Shown: positions 1 to 9,048, numbered from the stretch's first letter. The stretch is 64,000 nt of DNA from Pyrobaculum arsenaticum DSM 13514 (GCF_000016385.1 NC_009376.1:1-64000), one strand, 5' to 3'. Program-made: numbers and translations. The notes: generated by a model not told the origin, from the sequence alone.

Positions 1-23
1 TAAATCCCCCACTTTAGTAGGCT

Positions 24-695
24 GTGTCGTCTATCTTCGGCGAACAGCTCCCTAAAGGCACACGTGTGGAGTATATAGGCGACGTGCCCATCGTTGAGGA
101 GTGCCCGCGCGATGTCAAAACTCTTAACGGCGAGCCTGTGCTCCTCTTCGGGAAGTGGAGCTACGAGGACGTTGTTATCAGAGACCCAGGTCTGAGGAGA
201 TATATCTGCCTAAGGCCTGTGGTGCTTCCTCATACGGAGGGGAGATACCAGAAGAAGCGATTTGGCAAGGCTAGGATACCTATTGTGGAGCGGCTGATAA
301 ACTTAATGATGCGCCCCGGGAGAAACGCCGGAAAGAAACACAAGGCCTACAACATCGTGAAGAGGGCTTTTGACCTCGTGTACTACAAAACAGGTAAGAA
401 CCCGCTCCAAGTGTTTATAGACGCTATTATAAACACGGCGCCTAGAGAAGAGGTTACCAGGATTATCATGGGCGGCATTGCCTACGCCGTATCTGTTGAC
501 GTGTCGCCCCAGAGGCGGCTCGACTTAGCTCTCCGCTGGATAGCAGAGGGGGCTAGGGCATGCTCCTTTAATAACCCAAAGCCTATAGAGGAGTGCTTGG
601 CGGATGAGCTAGTCGCCGCCGCGGCTAATGACCCCAAGAGCTACGCCGTGAGAAAGCGGGAAGAACTAGAACGCATAGCAGCGGCGTCGCGCTAA
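24..695 (+). CDS. rps7: 30S ribosomal protein S7
   Basis: Archaeal S7 of the small ribosomal subunit, which binds the 3' major domain of 16S rRNA and lines the exit site. The 223-residue length fits archaeal S7. The conserved block around residues 85-115 (RIPIVERLINLMMRPGRNAGKK) and the later GGIAY and RRLDLALRWI segments are typical. The start is GTG at 24. The window edge hides its promoter, and TAA at 1-3 could end an upstream gene. The next gene, rfcS, has its own TATA box, so S7 ends its transcription unit. Confidence 0.96.
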   Translation: MSSIFGEQLPKGTRVEYIGDVPIVEECPRDVKTLNGEPVLLFGKWSYEDVVIRDPGLRRYICLRPVVLPHTEGRYQKKRFGKARIPIVERLINLMMRPGRNAGKKHKAYNIVKRAFDLVYYKTGKNPLQVFIDAIINTAPREEVTRIIMGGIAYAVSVDVSPQRRLDLALRWIAEGARACSFNNPKPIEECLADELVAAAANDPKSYAVRKREELERIAAASR

Positions 696-724
696 TAGTT
701 TTTAACAAGTCCCAATTTCGATAC

Positions 725-1714
725 ATGGCTGAGCTTTTCTGGTTTGAGAAGTATAGGCCGAGGTCTTTTGATGAGGTGGTGGATCTTGAGGAGGTTAAGG
801 CTCGGCTTAGGGAGTTTGTGAGGGGTGGGAATATGCCGCATCTGCTTTTCTACGGCCCTCCTGGCACTGGGAAGACTACCATGGCGCTTGTGTTGGCTAG
901 GGAGTTGTATGGGGAGTATTGGCGGGAGAATACGCTGGAGCTAAACGCCTCAGACGAGAGGGGGATAAACGTAATTAGGGAGAGGGTGAAGGAATTCGCC
1001 AGGACAGCGCCTGTGGGCAAGGCGCCGTTTAAACTCGTAATACTAGACGAGGCAGACAACATGACCTCAGACGCCCAACAAGCACTACGCAGAATAATGG
1101 AAATGTACGCCCAAAACACAAGATTCATACTACTAGCAAACTACGTGTCGCGTATTATTGATCCCATAATATCCAGGTGCGCGGTGTTTAGGTTTTCCCC
1201 AATGCCCCGTAGCCTAATGGCTGAGAGGCTTCGCCACATTGCTAAGAGTGAGGGGATTGAGTTAAGAGATGATGCCATAGATCTGATATACGAGGTATCA
1301 GAGGGGGACATGCGTAAGGCTATAAATCTGCTACAAGTGGCGGCGGCTACTAGCAAGGTTGTCGACGCAAACGCCGTGGCGTCGGCCACCACGATGATTA
1401 GGCCGGCGGATGTCGTAGAGCTTTTCAATTTAGCATTCAACGGCGATGTTACGAAGGCCAGGGAAAAGCTAAGAGAATTGATGTATGTAAAGGGAATTGC
1501 TGGAATCGACTTCATAAGAGCATTCCAGAGAGAGCTCATTCGTATGCCCCTCGACGATGAGGTTAAAGCGGAGATAGCCGAGCTTTTGGCCGAAGTCGAT
1601 TACAGATTAACGCAAGGCTCAGATGAGGAACTGCAGTTGTTGTATCTTCTATCTAAACTGGGCGCCATAGGGAAGAGAGCTAGACAGACGCCGCCTCCTT
1701 CGAAGAGGAGGTAA
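725..1714 (+). CDS. rfcS: replication factor C small subunit
   Basis: AAA+ clamp-loader ATPase that, with the large subunit, opens PCNA and loads it on primed DNA. Visible motifs are Walker A GPPGTGKTT near residue 45, Walker B LDEADN near 108, and the SRC arginine-finger motif (IISRCAVF) near 150. The 329-residue length is normal. A TATA-like TAGTTTTTAACA lies about 25 bp upstream of the ATG. The gene abuts rfcL with no spacer, and the end of its coding sequence carries the Shine-Dalgarno for rfcL, so the two are co-transcribed and translationally coupled. Confidence 0.96.
   Translation: MAELFWFEKYRPRSFDEVVDLEEVKARLREFVRGGNMPHLLFYGPPGTGKTTMALVLARELYGEYWRENTLELNASDERGINVIRERVKEFARTAPVGKAPFKLVILDEADNMTSDAQQALRRIMEMYAQNTRFILLANYVSRIIDPIISRCAVFRFSPMPRSLMAERLRHIAKSEGIELRDDAIDLIYEVSEGDMRKAINLLQVAAATSKVVDANAVASATTMIRPADVVELFNLAFNGDVTKAREKLRELMYVKGIAGIDFIRAFQRELIRMPLDDEVKAEIAELLAEVDYRLTQGSDEELQLLYLLSKLGAIGKRARQTPPPSKRR
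1705..1712 (+). promoter_or_regulatory. Shine-Dalgarno of rfcL inside rfcS
   Basis: GAGGAGGT lies in the last codons of rfcS, 2 bp before the rfcL ATG at 1715. It shows that operon-internal genes here use SD-led initiation, whereas promoter-proximal genes look leaderless. Confidence 0.8.
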
Positions 1715-2983
1715 ATGGCCCTGCCGTGGGTTGAGAAGTATAGGCCGAAGTCGTTTGCAGATGTAGTAGACCAAGAGGAGGCTAAATACGTCTTGGCATC
1801 GTGGATCTGCGCCAGATTTAGGGCACCTAAAGACTTCTGTACCAGGTGGGCAAAGAAAAAAGACAAGGAGATTTTAGACGCGAGGGCTGTCCTCCTTGCG
1901 GGGCCGCCTGGGGTTGGCAAAACCACACTGATCCATGCCCTTGCCCGAGAGATTGGGTATGAGCTTATTGAGCTCAATGCTAGCGATGTCAGAACTGCGG
2001 AGAGACTAAAGGAGGTAGTTGGTAGAGGGCTGAGAGAGGGGTCGCTATTCGGCTATGGGGGTAAAATTGTTCTATTTGACGAAGTAGACGGGCTTCATGT
2101 AAAAGAAGATGCTGGGGGATTAGAGGCAATTATCGAGATCATAGAGAATTCAAAAGTTCCCATAGTCATGACAGCCAATAATCCCTACGACCCCAGGTTT
2201 AGGCCTCTGAGAGATATATCTCTCGTGGTCAACCTGAAGCGCCTCTCCGAGGAGGAGGTTGTGGAGGTTTTGAGGAGGATTTGCACAAGTGAGGGCGCCA
2301 AGTGTGAAGAGGAGGCGTTGAGAAGTATTGCTAAGTCGTCTCTGGGGGATTTGCGGGCGGCTATAAACGACTTGCAGATGTACCTCTCTGGCGGGAGGAA
2401 GACGTTGACTGTAGACGATATTAAGAGGGTAGGAGAGCGGAACCCGCAACTATCTATGTTTGAAATACTGGACCGCGTATATAGGGCCCGTTGGTTTGAT
2501 GAAGCGCGGGCAATTTCGTTTAACCCCTCTTTTGACTGGGAGCAGTACTTCATCTGGGCTACAGAGACTATTCCCGTCGTATATAAAGAGATAGAGACTA
2601 TGTCTGTTGCCTATGATAGGCTCAGCAAAGCGGATATGTTCATTGGGCGTATAAAGCGTACGCAGGAGTGGGAGCTCTTACCATATGCCCTCGAGCTTGC
2701 CCTCGGCGGGGTTTCCCAGATTAAGAGCAAACCCAGGTTGCCTCCCTTTATAAAATATGGATTTCCTCAACGGCTTCTCATACTCGCCAAGTCGAGAGAG
2801 GCTAGGAAAAGGAGAGACGTCCTCGTGGAATATCTGGCACAGAATTTGCACGTATCTAGGTCTTACGTGAAGTCCGAGATAATCTACGTATTAGGGGTGT
2901 TGGCCAAGAGCGATTCCAAAATTGTAGAAAGGTTAAGCAAGGCTCTTGGGATCAACGCCATAGATATCAAAACGCTCTTGTAA
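1715..2983 (+). CDS. rfcL: replication factor C large subunit
   Basis: Large AAA+ subunit of the archaeal clamp loader. Walker A is GPPGVGKTT near residue 66 and Walker B is FDEVDG near 120. A helical collar domain follows from about residue 250. At 422 residues it is shorter than many archaeal RFC-L proteins. It ends in IDIKTLL, with no recognisable C-terminal PIP box (Q-x-x-h-x-x-F-F) and no charged tail, so PCNA contact must come from elsewhere in the complex. Confidence 0.95.
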   Translation: MALPWVEKYRPKSFADVVDQEEAKYVLASWICARFRAPKDFCTRWAKKKDKEILDARAVLLAGPPGVGKTTLIHALAREIGYELIELNASDVRTAERLKEVVGRGLREGSLFGYGGKIVLFDEVDGLHVKEDAGGLEAIIEIIENSKVPIVMTANNPYDPRFRPLRDISLVVNLKRLSEEEVVEVLRRICTSEGAKCEEEALRSIAKSSLGDLRAAINDLQMYLSGGRKTLTVDDIKRVGERNPQLSMFEILDRVYRARWFDEARAISFNPSFDWEQYFIWATETIPVVYKEIETMSVAYDRLSKADMFIGRIKRTQEWELLPYALELALGGVSQIKSKPRLPPFIKYGFPQRLLILAKSREARKRRDVLVEYLAQNLHVSRSYVKSEIIYVLGVLAKSDSKIVERLSKALGINAIDIKTLL

Positions 2984-2984
2984 C

Positions 2985-3296
2985 GTGAATAGAAAATACA
3001 TTATTGTTCGGACTATTCCGAAGAAGGAGGGACAAGTAGCTAGGGATCTATGTGATTGTATCTATTTCCATGATAGCGAGGTTATGTGCGTCCCAGTGGC
3101 TGTTGGCAGAGTTTATGTGTATACATTAGTAGGCGCTCTCCAAAACTGCTTAGCAATGGACTATTTCAAAAAGCTGGTGAGGGGGTTTGAGGTATACGAC
3201 GAGGTGTCACACTACGAACCGTCTAGGTGCGATGACTGTATCGTCGTAAAGATTGGCGAAGTGTATTTCGTACGTAGGGTTGGCAAAAACTTTTAG
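2985..3296 (+). CDS. conserved hypothetical protein, 103 aa
   Basis: I do not recognise this gene. It begins at GTG one base after the rfcL stop, so it is the third gene of the RFC operon. The small basic-acidic protein contains cysteines at about residues 23, 25, 35, 54, 78 and 81. A C-D-D-C pair near the C terminus (SRCDDCIVV) could bind a metal or form disulfides, which Pyrobaculum uses intracellularly. There is no signal peptide or membrane segment. The context suggests a replication link, but that is only inference. Confidence 0.7.
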   Translation: MNRKYIIVRTIPKKEGQVARDLCDCIYFHDSEVMCVPVAVGRVYVYTLVGALQNCLAMDYFKKLVRGFEVYDEVSHYEPSRCDDCIVVKIGEVYFVRRVGKNF

Positions 3297-3332
3297 GATA
3301 CGCATTCATCTCTTTTCAGATGTAAGTTGAAA

Positions 3333-3343
3333 GTATTTATATT
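3333..3343 (+). promoter_or_regulatory. TATA box of cdc6
   Basis: GTATTTATATT is centred about 23 bp before the cdc6 ATG at 3361, implying a leaderless transcript. The 64-bp gap also holds a short hairpin (CATCT/AGATG). I see no origin-recognition box. Confidence 0.6.
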
Positions 3344-3360
3344 GAGTCAGTGATTTCCGC

Positions 3361-4530
3361 ATGGCCATTGTAGTTGATGAAGCCGTGTTTTCACCCAGCT
3401 ACGTCCCTGATAAGTTACCGCATAGAGATGAACAACTGCGGCAGTTGCACCTTCTGCTGTCTGGATGGCTTCAGAGCCCTGGCCAACACTATCCCAGAGT
3501 AACCCTAGTAGGGAGGCCAGGCACTGGTAAAACTGTCACAATACGTAAATTATGGGAAATGTATAAAGAGCGATCAAAGGCTAAGTTTATTTATATTAAT
3601 GGATTTATATTTAGAAATTTTACTGCAATTATAAATGAAATTGCCAGATCTTTAAGTATCCCGTTCCCGCGTCGAGGTTTAAGCAGAGACGAGTTTTTGG
3701 CGCTTCTTATAGAACACCTACGTGAGCGCGATCTCTACGCCTTTATGGTTTTTGACGACGCCTTTAACGTATCGCCAGATATCCTCTCAACTTTTATTAG
3801 ACTGGGGCAAGAGGTTGACAAACTAGGCGCATTTAGGGTAGCCCTGGCTGTTGTGGGTCACAGCGACACGTTGTTAAACAACCTTGACCCCTCCACACGT
3901 GGAATAATGGGCAAGTATGTGATACGATTTAACCCTTACACCAAGGACCAGATTTTCGACATATTACTAGACAGGGCGAGAATGGGGCTTGCAGAGGGTT
4001 CCTACAGCGAAGAAATACTGCAGATGATATCGGACATAACTGGGGCCCAGAGCCCCCTTGATGCCCACAAAGGCGATGCTAGACTGGCAATAGATATCCT
4101 CTACAGATCAGCCTATATCGCCCAACAAAGCGGGCGGAGACAGATAATGCCTGAAGATGTGAGAAAAGCTTCTAAAGAGGTCTTGTTCGGAGTGTCGGAA
4201 GAAGTGCTGATAGGCCTCCCGCTCCACGAGAAGTTGCTCCTACTTGCCATTGTCAGGACACTTAAAACGTTGCACACCCCTTATGTCACATTTGGAGAGG
4301 CAGAAGAGACCTATAAAATGATCTGTGAAGAGCATGGCGAAAAGCCAAGGGTGCACAGCCAGTTGTGGACTTATCTTAACGATCTCAAAGAAAAGGGCAT
4401 AATCGAGACTCGTCAAAATAGAAAGGGTGAGGGGGTACGTGGGCGGACTACACTCATCTCAATAGGAACCGAGCCCCTTGACACACTGGAATCTGTGCTG
4501 ATAAAGATAATAAGGGAGGAGTTAAAATGA
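3361..4530 (+). CDS. cdc6: Orc1/Cdc6 replication initiator
   Basis: Archaeal initiator that binds origins and recruits MCM. The AAA+ domain carries Walker A GRPGTGKT near residue 50 and a Walker B variant ending in DDAF near 137 (Asp-Asp in place of Asp-Glu). The C-terminal winged helix spans about 290-389 and includes the RTTLISIG wing. The 389-residue length matches the structurally known P. aerophilum Cdc6, which as I recall it is closely similar but not identical. The gene overlaps the following winged-helix gene by 4 bp. An origin is often found beside such genes, but none is visible in the short upstream gap. Confidence 0.96.
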   Translation: MAIVVDEAVFSPSYVPDKLPHRDEQLRQLHLLLSGWLQSPGQHYPRVTLVGRPGTGKTVTIRKLWEMYKERSKAKFIYINGFIFRNFTAIINEIARSLSIPFPRRGLSRDEFLALLIEHLRERDLYAFMVFDDAFNVSPDILSTFIRLGQEVDKLGAFRVALAVVGHSDTLLNNLDPSTRGIMGKYVIRFNPYTKDQIFDILLDRARMGLAEGSYSEEILQMISDITGAQSPLDAHKGDARLAIDILYRSAYIAQQSGRRQIMPEDVRKASKEVLFGVSEEVLIGLPLHEKLLLLAIVRTLKTLHTPYVTFGEAEETYKMICEEHGEKPRVHSQLWTYLNDLKEKGIIETRQNRKGEGVRGRTTLISIGTEPLDTLESVLIKIIREELK

Positions 4531-4823
4531 TAGAGGAAGCACTGAGGGCCCCGCTTAGAATACGTATTTTACTAGCTCTCTGGGAGCATGGCGAGATTAA
4601 CGCGACGGAGCTAGCACATATTTTAGGAACTAACTACGCCCAACTTGCTACGCATTTAAAAGATCTTATCAACTATGGCCTAGTAGAGGAGAGGCGGGTA
4701 GGCCGTGTGAGATTAGTAAAGGTGAGGAAAGATGATGTAGTAATTTCTCTAATTAAAGCTTTAATAGTAGCTAATGAAAAAATTAAACTAAATCAAAAAA
4801 TATTAAATAAAACAAATAGTTAA
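4527..4823 (+). CDS. winged-helix DNA-binding protein (ArsR-like)
   Basis: A 98-residue protein with a clear winged-helix core (residues 1-70): APLRIRILLALWEHGEINATELA, then the recognition helix TNYAQLATHLKDL, then a basic wing VEERRVGRVRLVKV. It has no effector domain, and the C-terminal 25 residues look helical. It overlaps the end of cdc6 (ATGA) and has an SD (GGGAGGA at 4514-4520), so it is translated from the cdc6 message. It could be a regulator of the initiator or an origin-binding accessory factor; which is inference. Confidence 0.85.
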   Translation: MIEEALRAPLRIRILLALWEHGEINATELAHILGTNYAQLATHLKDLINYGLVEERRVGRVRLVKVRKDDVVISLIKALIVANEKIKLNQKILNKTNS

Positions 4824-4873
4824 TCCTAAACATTTCACATACATATGCAACATATTTATTAACGACTGCTACA

Positions 4874-5527
4874 GTGGGCGTGGGCGCCCGTTTCGAGAAA
4901 CTAGTTATGGATCTACTCCCCGCCCTAGGCTTGGCACCAAAGACGACACGCCTCAAAATTTTTAGAGAAGGCGTTGAGGTAGGGGAAGTTGACATAGTCG
5001 CCATAGATGAAAAGGGAGATACCTACGCCATAGAGGTGAAGGCTGGGAAAGTTGATATCAGTGGCGTGAGGCAGGCTTATGTAAACGCCATGCTGATGGG
5101 AGCCAAACCGTTAGTCATAGCAAGGGGCTACGCAGACGAGGGGGCGCGGCAACTCGCCAAAGAACTTGGCGTAGAGGTAGTGCTATTGCCCGACTACATA
5201 TTCCTCTCACTAGACGATCTATACACTGCATTCGCGAGCGGACTAGCCAGATTCTTCAAAGCAGTATTGTCACTATATACAAATCTATACCAATATCTTG
5301 ATTACATCAAAGAATGCCAAGATATGGAATGTATTTGTAAAAAAATAAGTTGTAAGGAATTATTTAAAAAACTACCAAAAGAAGCACGTAATATTGAAAT
5401 GATATCACTAGTCCTAGAGCTACACAACGCAATGCCAATGATATGTGAAGAGGTCGACCAGTGTATCAGATTTTTAAAATCTACAAATAAGCCTTGTGGA
5501 TCCCAGAGTAGAGAAAATACGCCGTGA
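4874..5527 (+). CDS. PD-(D/E)XK (RecB-like) nuclease-fold protein
   Basis: The N-terminal 120 residues form a RecB/NucS-like restriction-endonuclease fold. Asp40 (GEVDIVAID) and the E-x-K pair Glu54/Lys56 (YAIEVKAGK) give the metal-binding core, and a helix with Arg-Gln-Ala-Tyr follows. The C-terminal 90 residues are AT-rich at the DNA level and contain six cysteines (CQDMECICKKISCKEL), so they may form a metal-binding or disulfide cap. A TATA box at 4850-4862 serves the GTG start at 4874. The substrate is unknown. The position beside cdc6 suggests DNA maintenance. The gene overlaps mtnA by 32 bp. Confidence 0.75.
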   Translation: MGVGARFEKLVMDLLPALGLAPKTTRLKIFREGVEVGEVDIVAIDEKGDTYAIEVKAGKVDISGVRQAYVNAMLMGAKPLVIARGYADEGARQLAKELGVEVVLLPDYIFLSLDDLYTAFASGLARFFKAVLSLYTNLYQYLDYIKECQDMECICKKISCKELFKKLPKEARNIEMISLVLELHNAMPMICEEVDQCIRFLKSTNKPCGSQSRENTP

Positions 5528-6596
5528 ATTTAGGCCTAAGGTGAAGCCTATTGAATGGAGGGGCGACAAGCTGGTCCTCCTTGATCAGAGGATGCTACCA
5601 TTTGAGACAAGGTATGTAGAAGCTAGGACTGTAGAAGATGTCGCGGCAGCCATCCGCGATATGGTCGTAAGAGGGGCGCCCGCTATTGGCATAACAGCCG
5701 CTTTCGGCATGGTGATAGCGTTAAGCGAAAAACCTATTGACAACATAGACGATGCCCTAAAGACTTTGTCATTGGCTAGAGACATCCTTTCTAAAACTAG
5801 GCCAACCGCCGTCAATCTATTCTGGGCCCTTGATAGGATGCACAACAAGGCTCTTAGCCTAGCCTCGGCTACGTCATCAGTTAGAGAACTTAGAGAGGGA
5901 CTAGAGGCGGAGGCTAAGAAAATATTCGAGGAAGAGCTAGAGGCGGAGATTAGGATAGGTCTATACGGCGCGGAGCTACTAGAAGCTGGAGATACTGTTC
6001 TGACAATATGCAATGCCGGTGGTCTTGCCACAGGCACGGGCTTAGGCACAGCAACCGCCCCAATTTACGTTGCTAAAATGTTGGGAAAAGACATTTCGGT
6101 AATAGCACCTGAGACGAGACCGTGGCAACAAGGCGCACGACTCACAGTCTACGAGCTTGTTAACAATGGCATAAGGACTACGTTAATAGCGGATACCGCC
6201 TTAGGACTTGTGATGTATAAGCGGATGGTTGACATAGTTATGGTTGGCGCTGACCGTATTTTGCTCGACGGGCACGTTTTTAACAAAATAGGCACACTGA
6301 ACGAGGCCATACTCGCCCACGAGTTCGGTATACCTTTCTATGTACTAGCACCAACCAGCACAATAGACCCAAAAAGTAGCGTAGACAGCGTAAAAATAGA
6401 AGAACGCGACCCAGACGAGGTGCGCACGGTTAGAACAAGCCAGGGAAAAGTATATGTAACACTGAAGGATATCCAAGTCTACAACCCCGTATTCGACGTA
6501 ACTCCTCCTAAATACATAACGGGAATAATTACTGAAAAAGGAGTTGCGACACAACCTCTCTCGGTAAACCTAAGGAAACTGTTGAAAAACATATAG
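5496..6596 (+). CDS. mtnA: methylthioribose-1-phosphate isomerase / aIF2B-like protein
   Basis: A 366-residue member of the MtnA/eIF2B-alpha superfamily. The signatures MVVRGAPAIG near residue 48, ICNAGGLATG with the active-site Cys near 170, and GADRIL with the catalytic Asp near 250 point to sugar-phosphate isomerisation in methionine salvage. Ribose-1,5-bisphosphate isomerase is a related alternative, but the length and the NAGGLATGTGLGTA block favour MtnA. The GTG at 5496 lies inside the upstream nuclease gene; an in-frame GTG at 5541 would remove the overlap. Confidence 0.88.
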   Translation: MDPRVEKIRREFRPKVKPIEWRGDKLVLLDQRMLPFETRYVEARTVEDVAAAIRDMVVRGAPAIGITAAFGMVIALSEKPIDNIDDALKTLSLARDILSKTRPTAVNLFWALDRMHNKALSLASATSSVRELREGLEAEAKKIFEEELEAEIRIGLYGAELLEAGDTVLTICNAGGLATGTGLGTATAPIYVAKMLGKDISVIAPETRPWQQGARLTVYELVNNGIRTTLIADTALGLVMYKRMVDIVMVGADRILLDGHVFNKIGTLNEAILAHEFGIPFYVLAPTSTIDPKSSVDSVKIEERDPDEVRTVRTSQGKVYVTLKDIQVYNPVFDVTPPKYITGIITEKGVATQPLSVNLRKLLKNI

Positions 6597-6697
6597 ATAA
6601 GATGTATAATATCTGCGCCATCAAACTTTTAAACACAAATTTCATAAAAAACATGAATAGATGCTAAATTTTAAAAATAAAACTCTTCGCATCGACA

Positions 6698-7015
6698 ATG
6701 CGCCTCGAAGCTGCTGAAAAAAAGCTCATTGAGGCTCTAGTAGTGTTGCTACTAAACGCGCGGGGAAAAATCGTCAGTATCAAGGCGACCTCCCTAGCAA
6801 AAATAGCAGGTCTAGGTGAAAATCACGGAGCAATACTAAAAGCCGCGAGACTTCTTCAAAAACTTTCCACGTATAAATTCGTAAGAATAGCCCCAGACAG
6901 AAGGGGAAACAAGACGTATAGATATGTCGTAAAAGCTGATGACGAGCTGTGGAAACTGGTCCGTAAAGACCCAGAAAAAGCGAGAGAAGTGCTTATGAAA
7001 ATAATTTCCAAGTAA
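6698..7015 (+). CDS. small winged-helix-like protein, 105 aa
   Basis: I do not recognise a named family. The protein is helical and basic, with a helix-turn-helix-like centre (IKATSLAKIAGLGENHGAILKAARLLQKL) followed by a beta wing (FVRIAPDRRGNKTYRYVV), which suggests a nucleic-acid-binding winged helix. A TATA-like AATTTTAAAAATA lies 20-30 bp upstream. The stop overlaps the start of the RNA methyltransferase by 1 bp, so the two are co-transcribed and this may be an RNA-binding partner. Confidence 0.75.
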   Translation: MRLEAAEKKLIEALVVLLLNARGKIVSIKATSLAKIAGLGENHGAILKAARLLQKLSTYKFVRIAPDRRGNKTYRYVVKADDELWKLVRKDPEKAREVLMKIISK

Positions 7016-8148
7016 TGTATTATGGAAGTATAGAAATAGATAACTTACTATATAAACATTTCTTGGAATATTTATCTGACTCGGAAATAGAATCGATGCT
7101 ACGTTCTGTCCTAACACCACCGCAACGCTACTACATAAGAGTTAACACGACAAAGATTACACCAAACGAGCTCATAAAAAGACTTAACCTCCGCGGCATC
7201 TCAGCCTATAAAGACGAAGTCTTTGAAGACGCCGTATGGTTCCCCGTAGAAGGGCCCTTTAAGATACCCTCTGCTAAAAAGATTGTAGTTGTTGACAAAA
7301 AAGCAGCAGAAAGTATTATGTTGGGAGCTGATTTATATGGACCTGCCATAATAAAAACCGACCCCGTAAAAAGCGGCGAGGAGGTAAATATAGTGTCGGA
7401 TAATGGAGTACTAGTGGCATATGGGAAGGCTGTAATGAACAGCGACGAGGCGCTCAGAAGTAGAAGGGGGCTTTTTGTACAGGTTGAAAAATCTCTATAC
7501 AAGGCCCCGAAGCTTAGGAATTTGCCGGAATATGCCGAGGGGCTTTTCTACAGCCAGAGCCTACCTGCTATAGCTGTGGGCCACATAGCGCGAAAATTCG
7601 CACAACGGAGCGTAGTAGACCTTAACGCGGCCCCCGGCGGCAAAGCCACCCACCTGGCGCAATACGGAATTCACGTGATTGCTGTAGATAGATCCTCGCC
7701 AAAAATTAGCAAATTGAAATACGAGGTAGAAAGACTCGGACTCAACTCGGTCGACGTTTTGCTACACGATAGTAGGTATCTAGATAGGGATTTCCCCAAA
7801 TTAAAAGCGGATGTTGCGCTGGTAGATCCACCTTGCACCGACCTAGGAGTGAGACCTAAGATATACCAAAAAGTGACGTACAGCACGGCCAAGACATTGT
7901 CCAAGTACCAGGTTCAGTTTTTAAAAACCGCGTTAAAGCTCGCCGACTACGTAATTTATTCAACGTGCACAACCACAGCAATAGAAAACGAAGAAGTGAT
8001 TAAGAAGTCCGGAGCGGAAATAGTAGACCCGGAAATAAGCATAGGCGCCCCAGGTTGGGAATGTGCAGAGTGTAGAAGATTCTTGCCGCACATACATAAC
8101 ACCCCGGGCTTCTTCATCGCGGTTCTAAAGGCTAAGAAAGCGCCTTGA
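7015..8148 (+). CDS. RNA (cytosine-5-)-methyltransferase, NSUN6-like with PUA domain
   Basis: SAM-dependent m5C methyltransferase of the NOL1/NOP2/Sun family. A PUA domain (about residues 90-170, ending RRGLFVQVEKS) sits between the N-terminal segment and the Rossmann domain, the architecture of NSUN6, which methylates tRNA position 72. Motif I is VDLNAAPGGKATHLAQ near 205, the PC motif is VDPPCTDLG near 272, and the catalytic TC motif is YSTCTTT near 320. The substrate is inferred from architecture. The 3' end overlaps the convergent zinc-protein gene by 17 bp. Confidence 0.9.
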   Translation: MYYGSIEIDNLLYKHFLEYLSDSEIESMLRSVLTPPQRYYIRVNTTKITPNELIKRLNLRGISAYKDEVFEDAVWFPVEGPFKIPSAKKIVVVDKKAAESIMLGADLYGPAIIKTDPVKSGEEVNIVSDNGVLVAYGKAVMNSDEALRSRRGLFVQVEKSLYKAPKLRNLPEYAEGLFYSQSLPAIAVGHIARKFAQRSVVDLNAAPGGKATHLAQYGIHVIAVDRSSPKISKLKYEVERLGLNSVDVLLHDSRYLDRDFPKLKADVALVDPPCTDLGVRPKIYQKVTYSTAKTLSKYQVQFLKTALKLADYVIYSTCTTTAIENEEVIKKSGAEIVDPEISIGAPGWECAECRRFLPHIHNTPGFFIAVLKAKKAP

Positions 8149-8359
8149 TAGTCCTCGACACATATGAGTCGCATAGTTTCTTGTAGGCGCAGTAGATACA
8201 AGCAACGGGGCTTTCCCCTCTTAATCTTTTTTCTATAACTTTGCAGATATTTTTAATATAAAACTGAGGGAAACACTCTTTACAAACAAATAAATCTTTA
8301 TGTATATATGATATATTCTTAAAATTTACTTCCCGTTTACACACAGCACATTGAGGCAT
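8132..8359 (-). CDS. small zinc-finger protein, 75 aa
   Basis: The protein starts MPQCAVCKREV and has two cysteine pairs about 20 residues apart (CAVC and CKEC), then CIYC and a further C near the end: a zinc-ribbon or treble-clef pattern. I chose the ATG at 8359 because a TATA box lies 21 bp upstream and the longer reading frame would run into the divergent AMMECR1 gene. It resembles in pattern the 82-residue zinc protein at 15820. Function unknown; protein or nucleic-acid binding is likely. Confidence 0.7.
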   Translation of the reverse strand: MPQCAVCKREVNFKNISYIHKDLFVCKECFPQFYIKNICKVIEKRLRGESPVACIYCAYKKLCDSYVSRTIKALS

Positions 8360-8375
8360 TTGAGATATATGCCAC

Positions 8376-8385
8376 AAATTTATAA
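8376..8385. promoter_or_regulatory. symmetric TATA box serving both strands
   Basis: AAATTTATAA lies between the start codons at 8359 (minus) and 8407 (plus), centred 21 and 27 bp from them. One AT-rich element appears to serve both leaderless genes. Confidence 0.55.
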
Positions 8386-8406
8386 GCGTAAACATTACGT
8401 AATATT

Positions 8407-9048
8407 GTGTTCCAGCCATACACCCTAGAAGAAGGCAGATATCTAGTCAAGCTAGCTAGGTCTGTTGTAGAGGCTTATCTAACACACGGCAAAATCGTGA
8501 TTCCAGAAAACCCCCCGCCGAGACTTATAAACGACAACTACGGCGTATTTACCACAATAGAGACAGTCCAGGGAGAGAAATTTGAACTAAGAGGATGCAT
8601 AGGCTATCCCGAGGGGTATAAAAACACGCTATATGCCACAATTTACAGCGCCATAGGTGCATGCTGCCAAGATCCCCGCTTCCCCGCTATGCGCAGAGAA
8701 GAGCTTAATTCTGTTGTCTTCGAAGTGAGTATTCTAAGCCCATTGACGCTACTAGACGACGACCCTAGGAAATACCTTGAGTTGGTGCAGGTCGGCCGCC
8801 ATGGCCTTGTAGTGAAGAGGGGGCCTTACTCTGGCTTACTTCTGCCACAAGTGGCAGTCGAAGAGTGCTGGTCTACAGAAGAGTTCCTAATACATACGTG
8901 TGTGAAGGCGTGGCTTCCGGGCGATTGTTGGCTAGATCGTAGGACAAAACTCTACATATACGAGGCACAGATATTCCGGGAGAGAGAACCCAACGAGGAG
9001 GTATACCAAAGAGATCTATTAGGCGAGCTAGCCAAGTGCCGAAAATAG
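8407..9048 (+). CDS. AMMECR1 domain protein
   Basis: A 213-residue AMMECR1 (DUF51) protein. Signatures are GVFTTIE near residue 35, the invariant LRGCIGYPEG near 55, and ECWSTEEFLIHTCVKAWLPGDCW near 155-180, which supplies several cysteines. Function is unknown in archaea. The family is often found with MEMO and radical-SAM proteins in RNA or cofactor modification contexts. A MEMO protein is present in this window but 39 kb away. Confidence 0.92.
   Translation: MFQPYTLEEGRYLVKLARSVVEAYLTHGKIVIPENPPPRLINDNYGVFTTIETVQGEKFELRGCIGYPEGYKNTLYATIYSAIGACCQDPRFPAMRREELNSVVFEVSILSPLTLLDDDPRKYLELVQVGRHGLVVKRGPYSGLLLPQVAVEECWSTEEFLIHTCVKAWLPGDCWLDRRTKLYIYEAQIFREREPNEEVYQRDLLGELAKCRK

Noticed and set aside
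3297..3360. Replication origin beside cdc6
   Set aside because: The gap is only 64 bp and contains a TATA box and a weak hairpin but no recognisable origin-recognition box or AT-rich unwinding region. An origin could still lie elsewhere.
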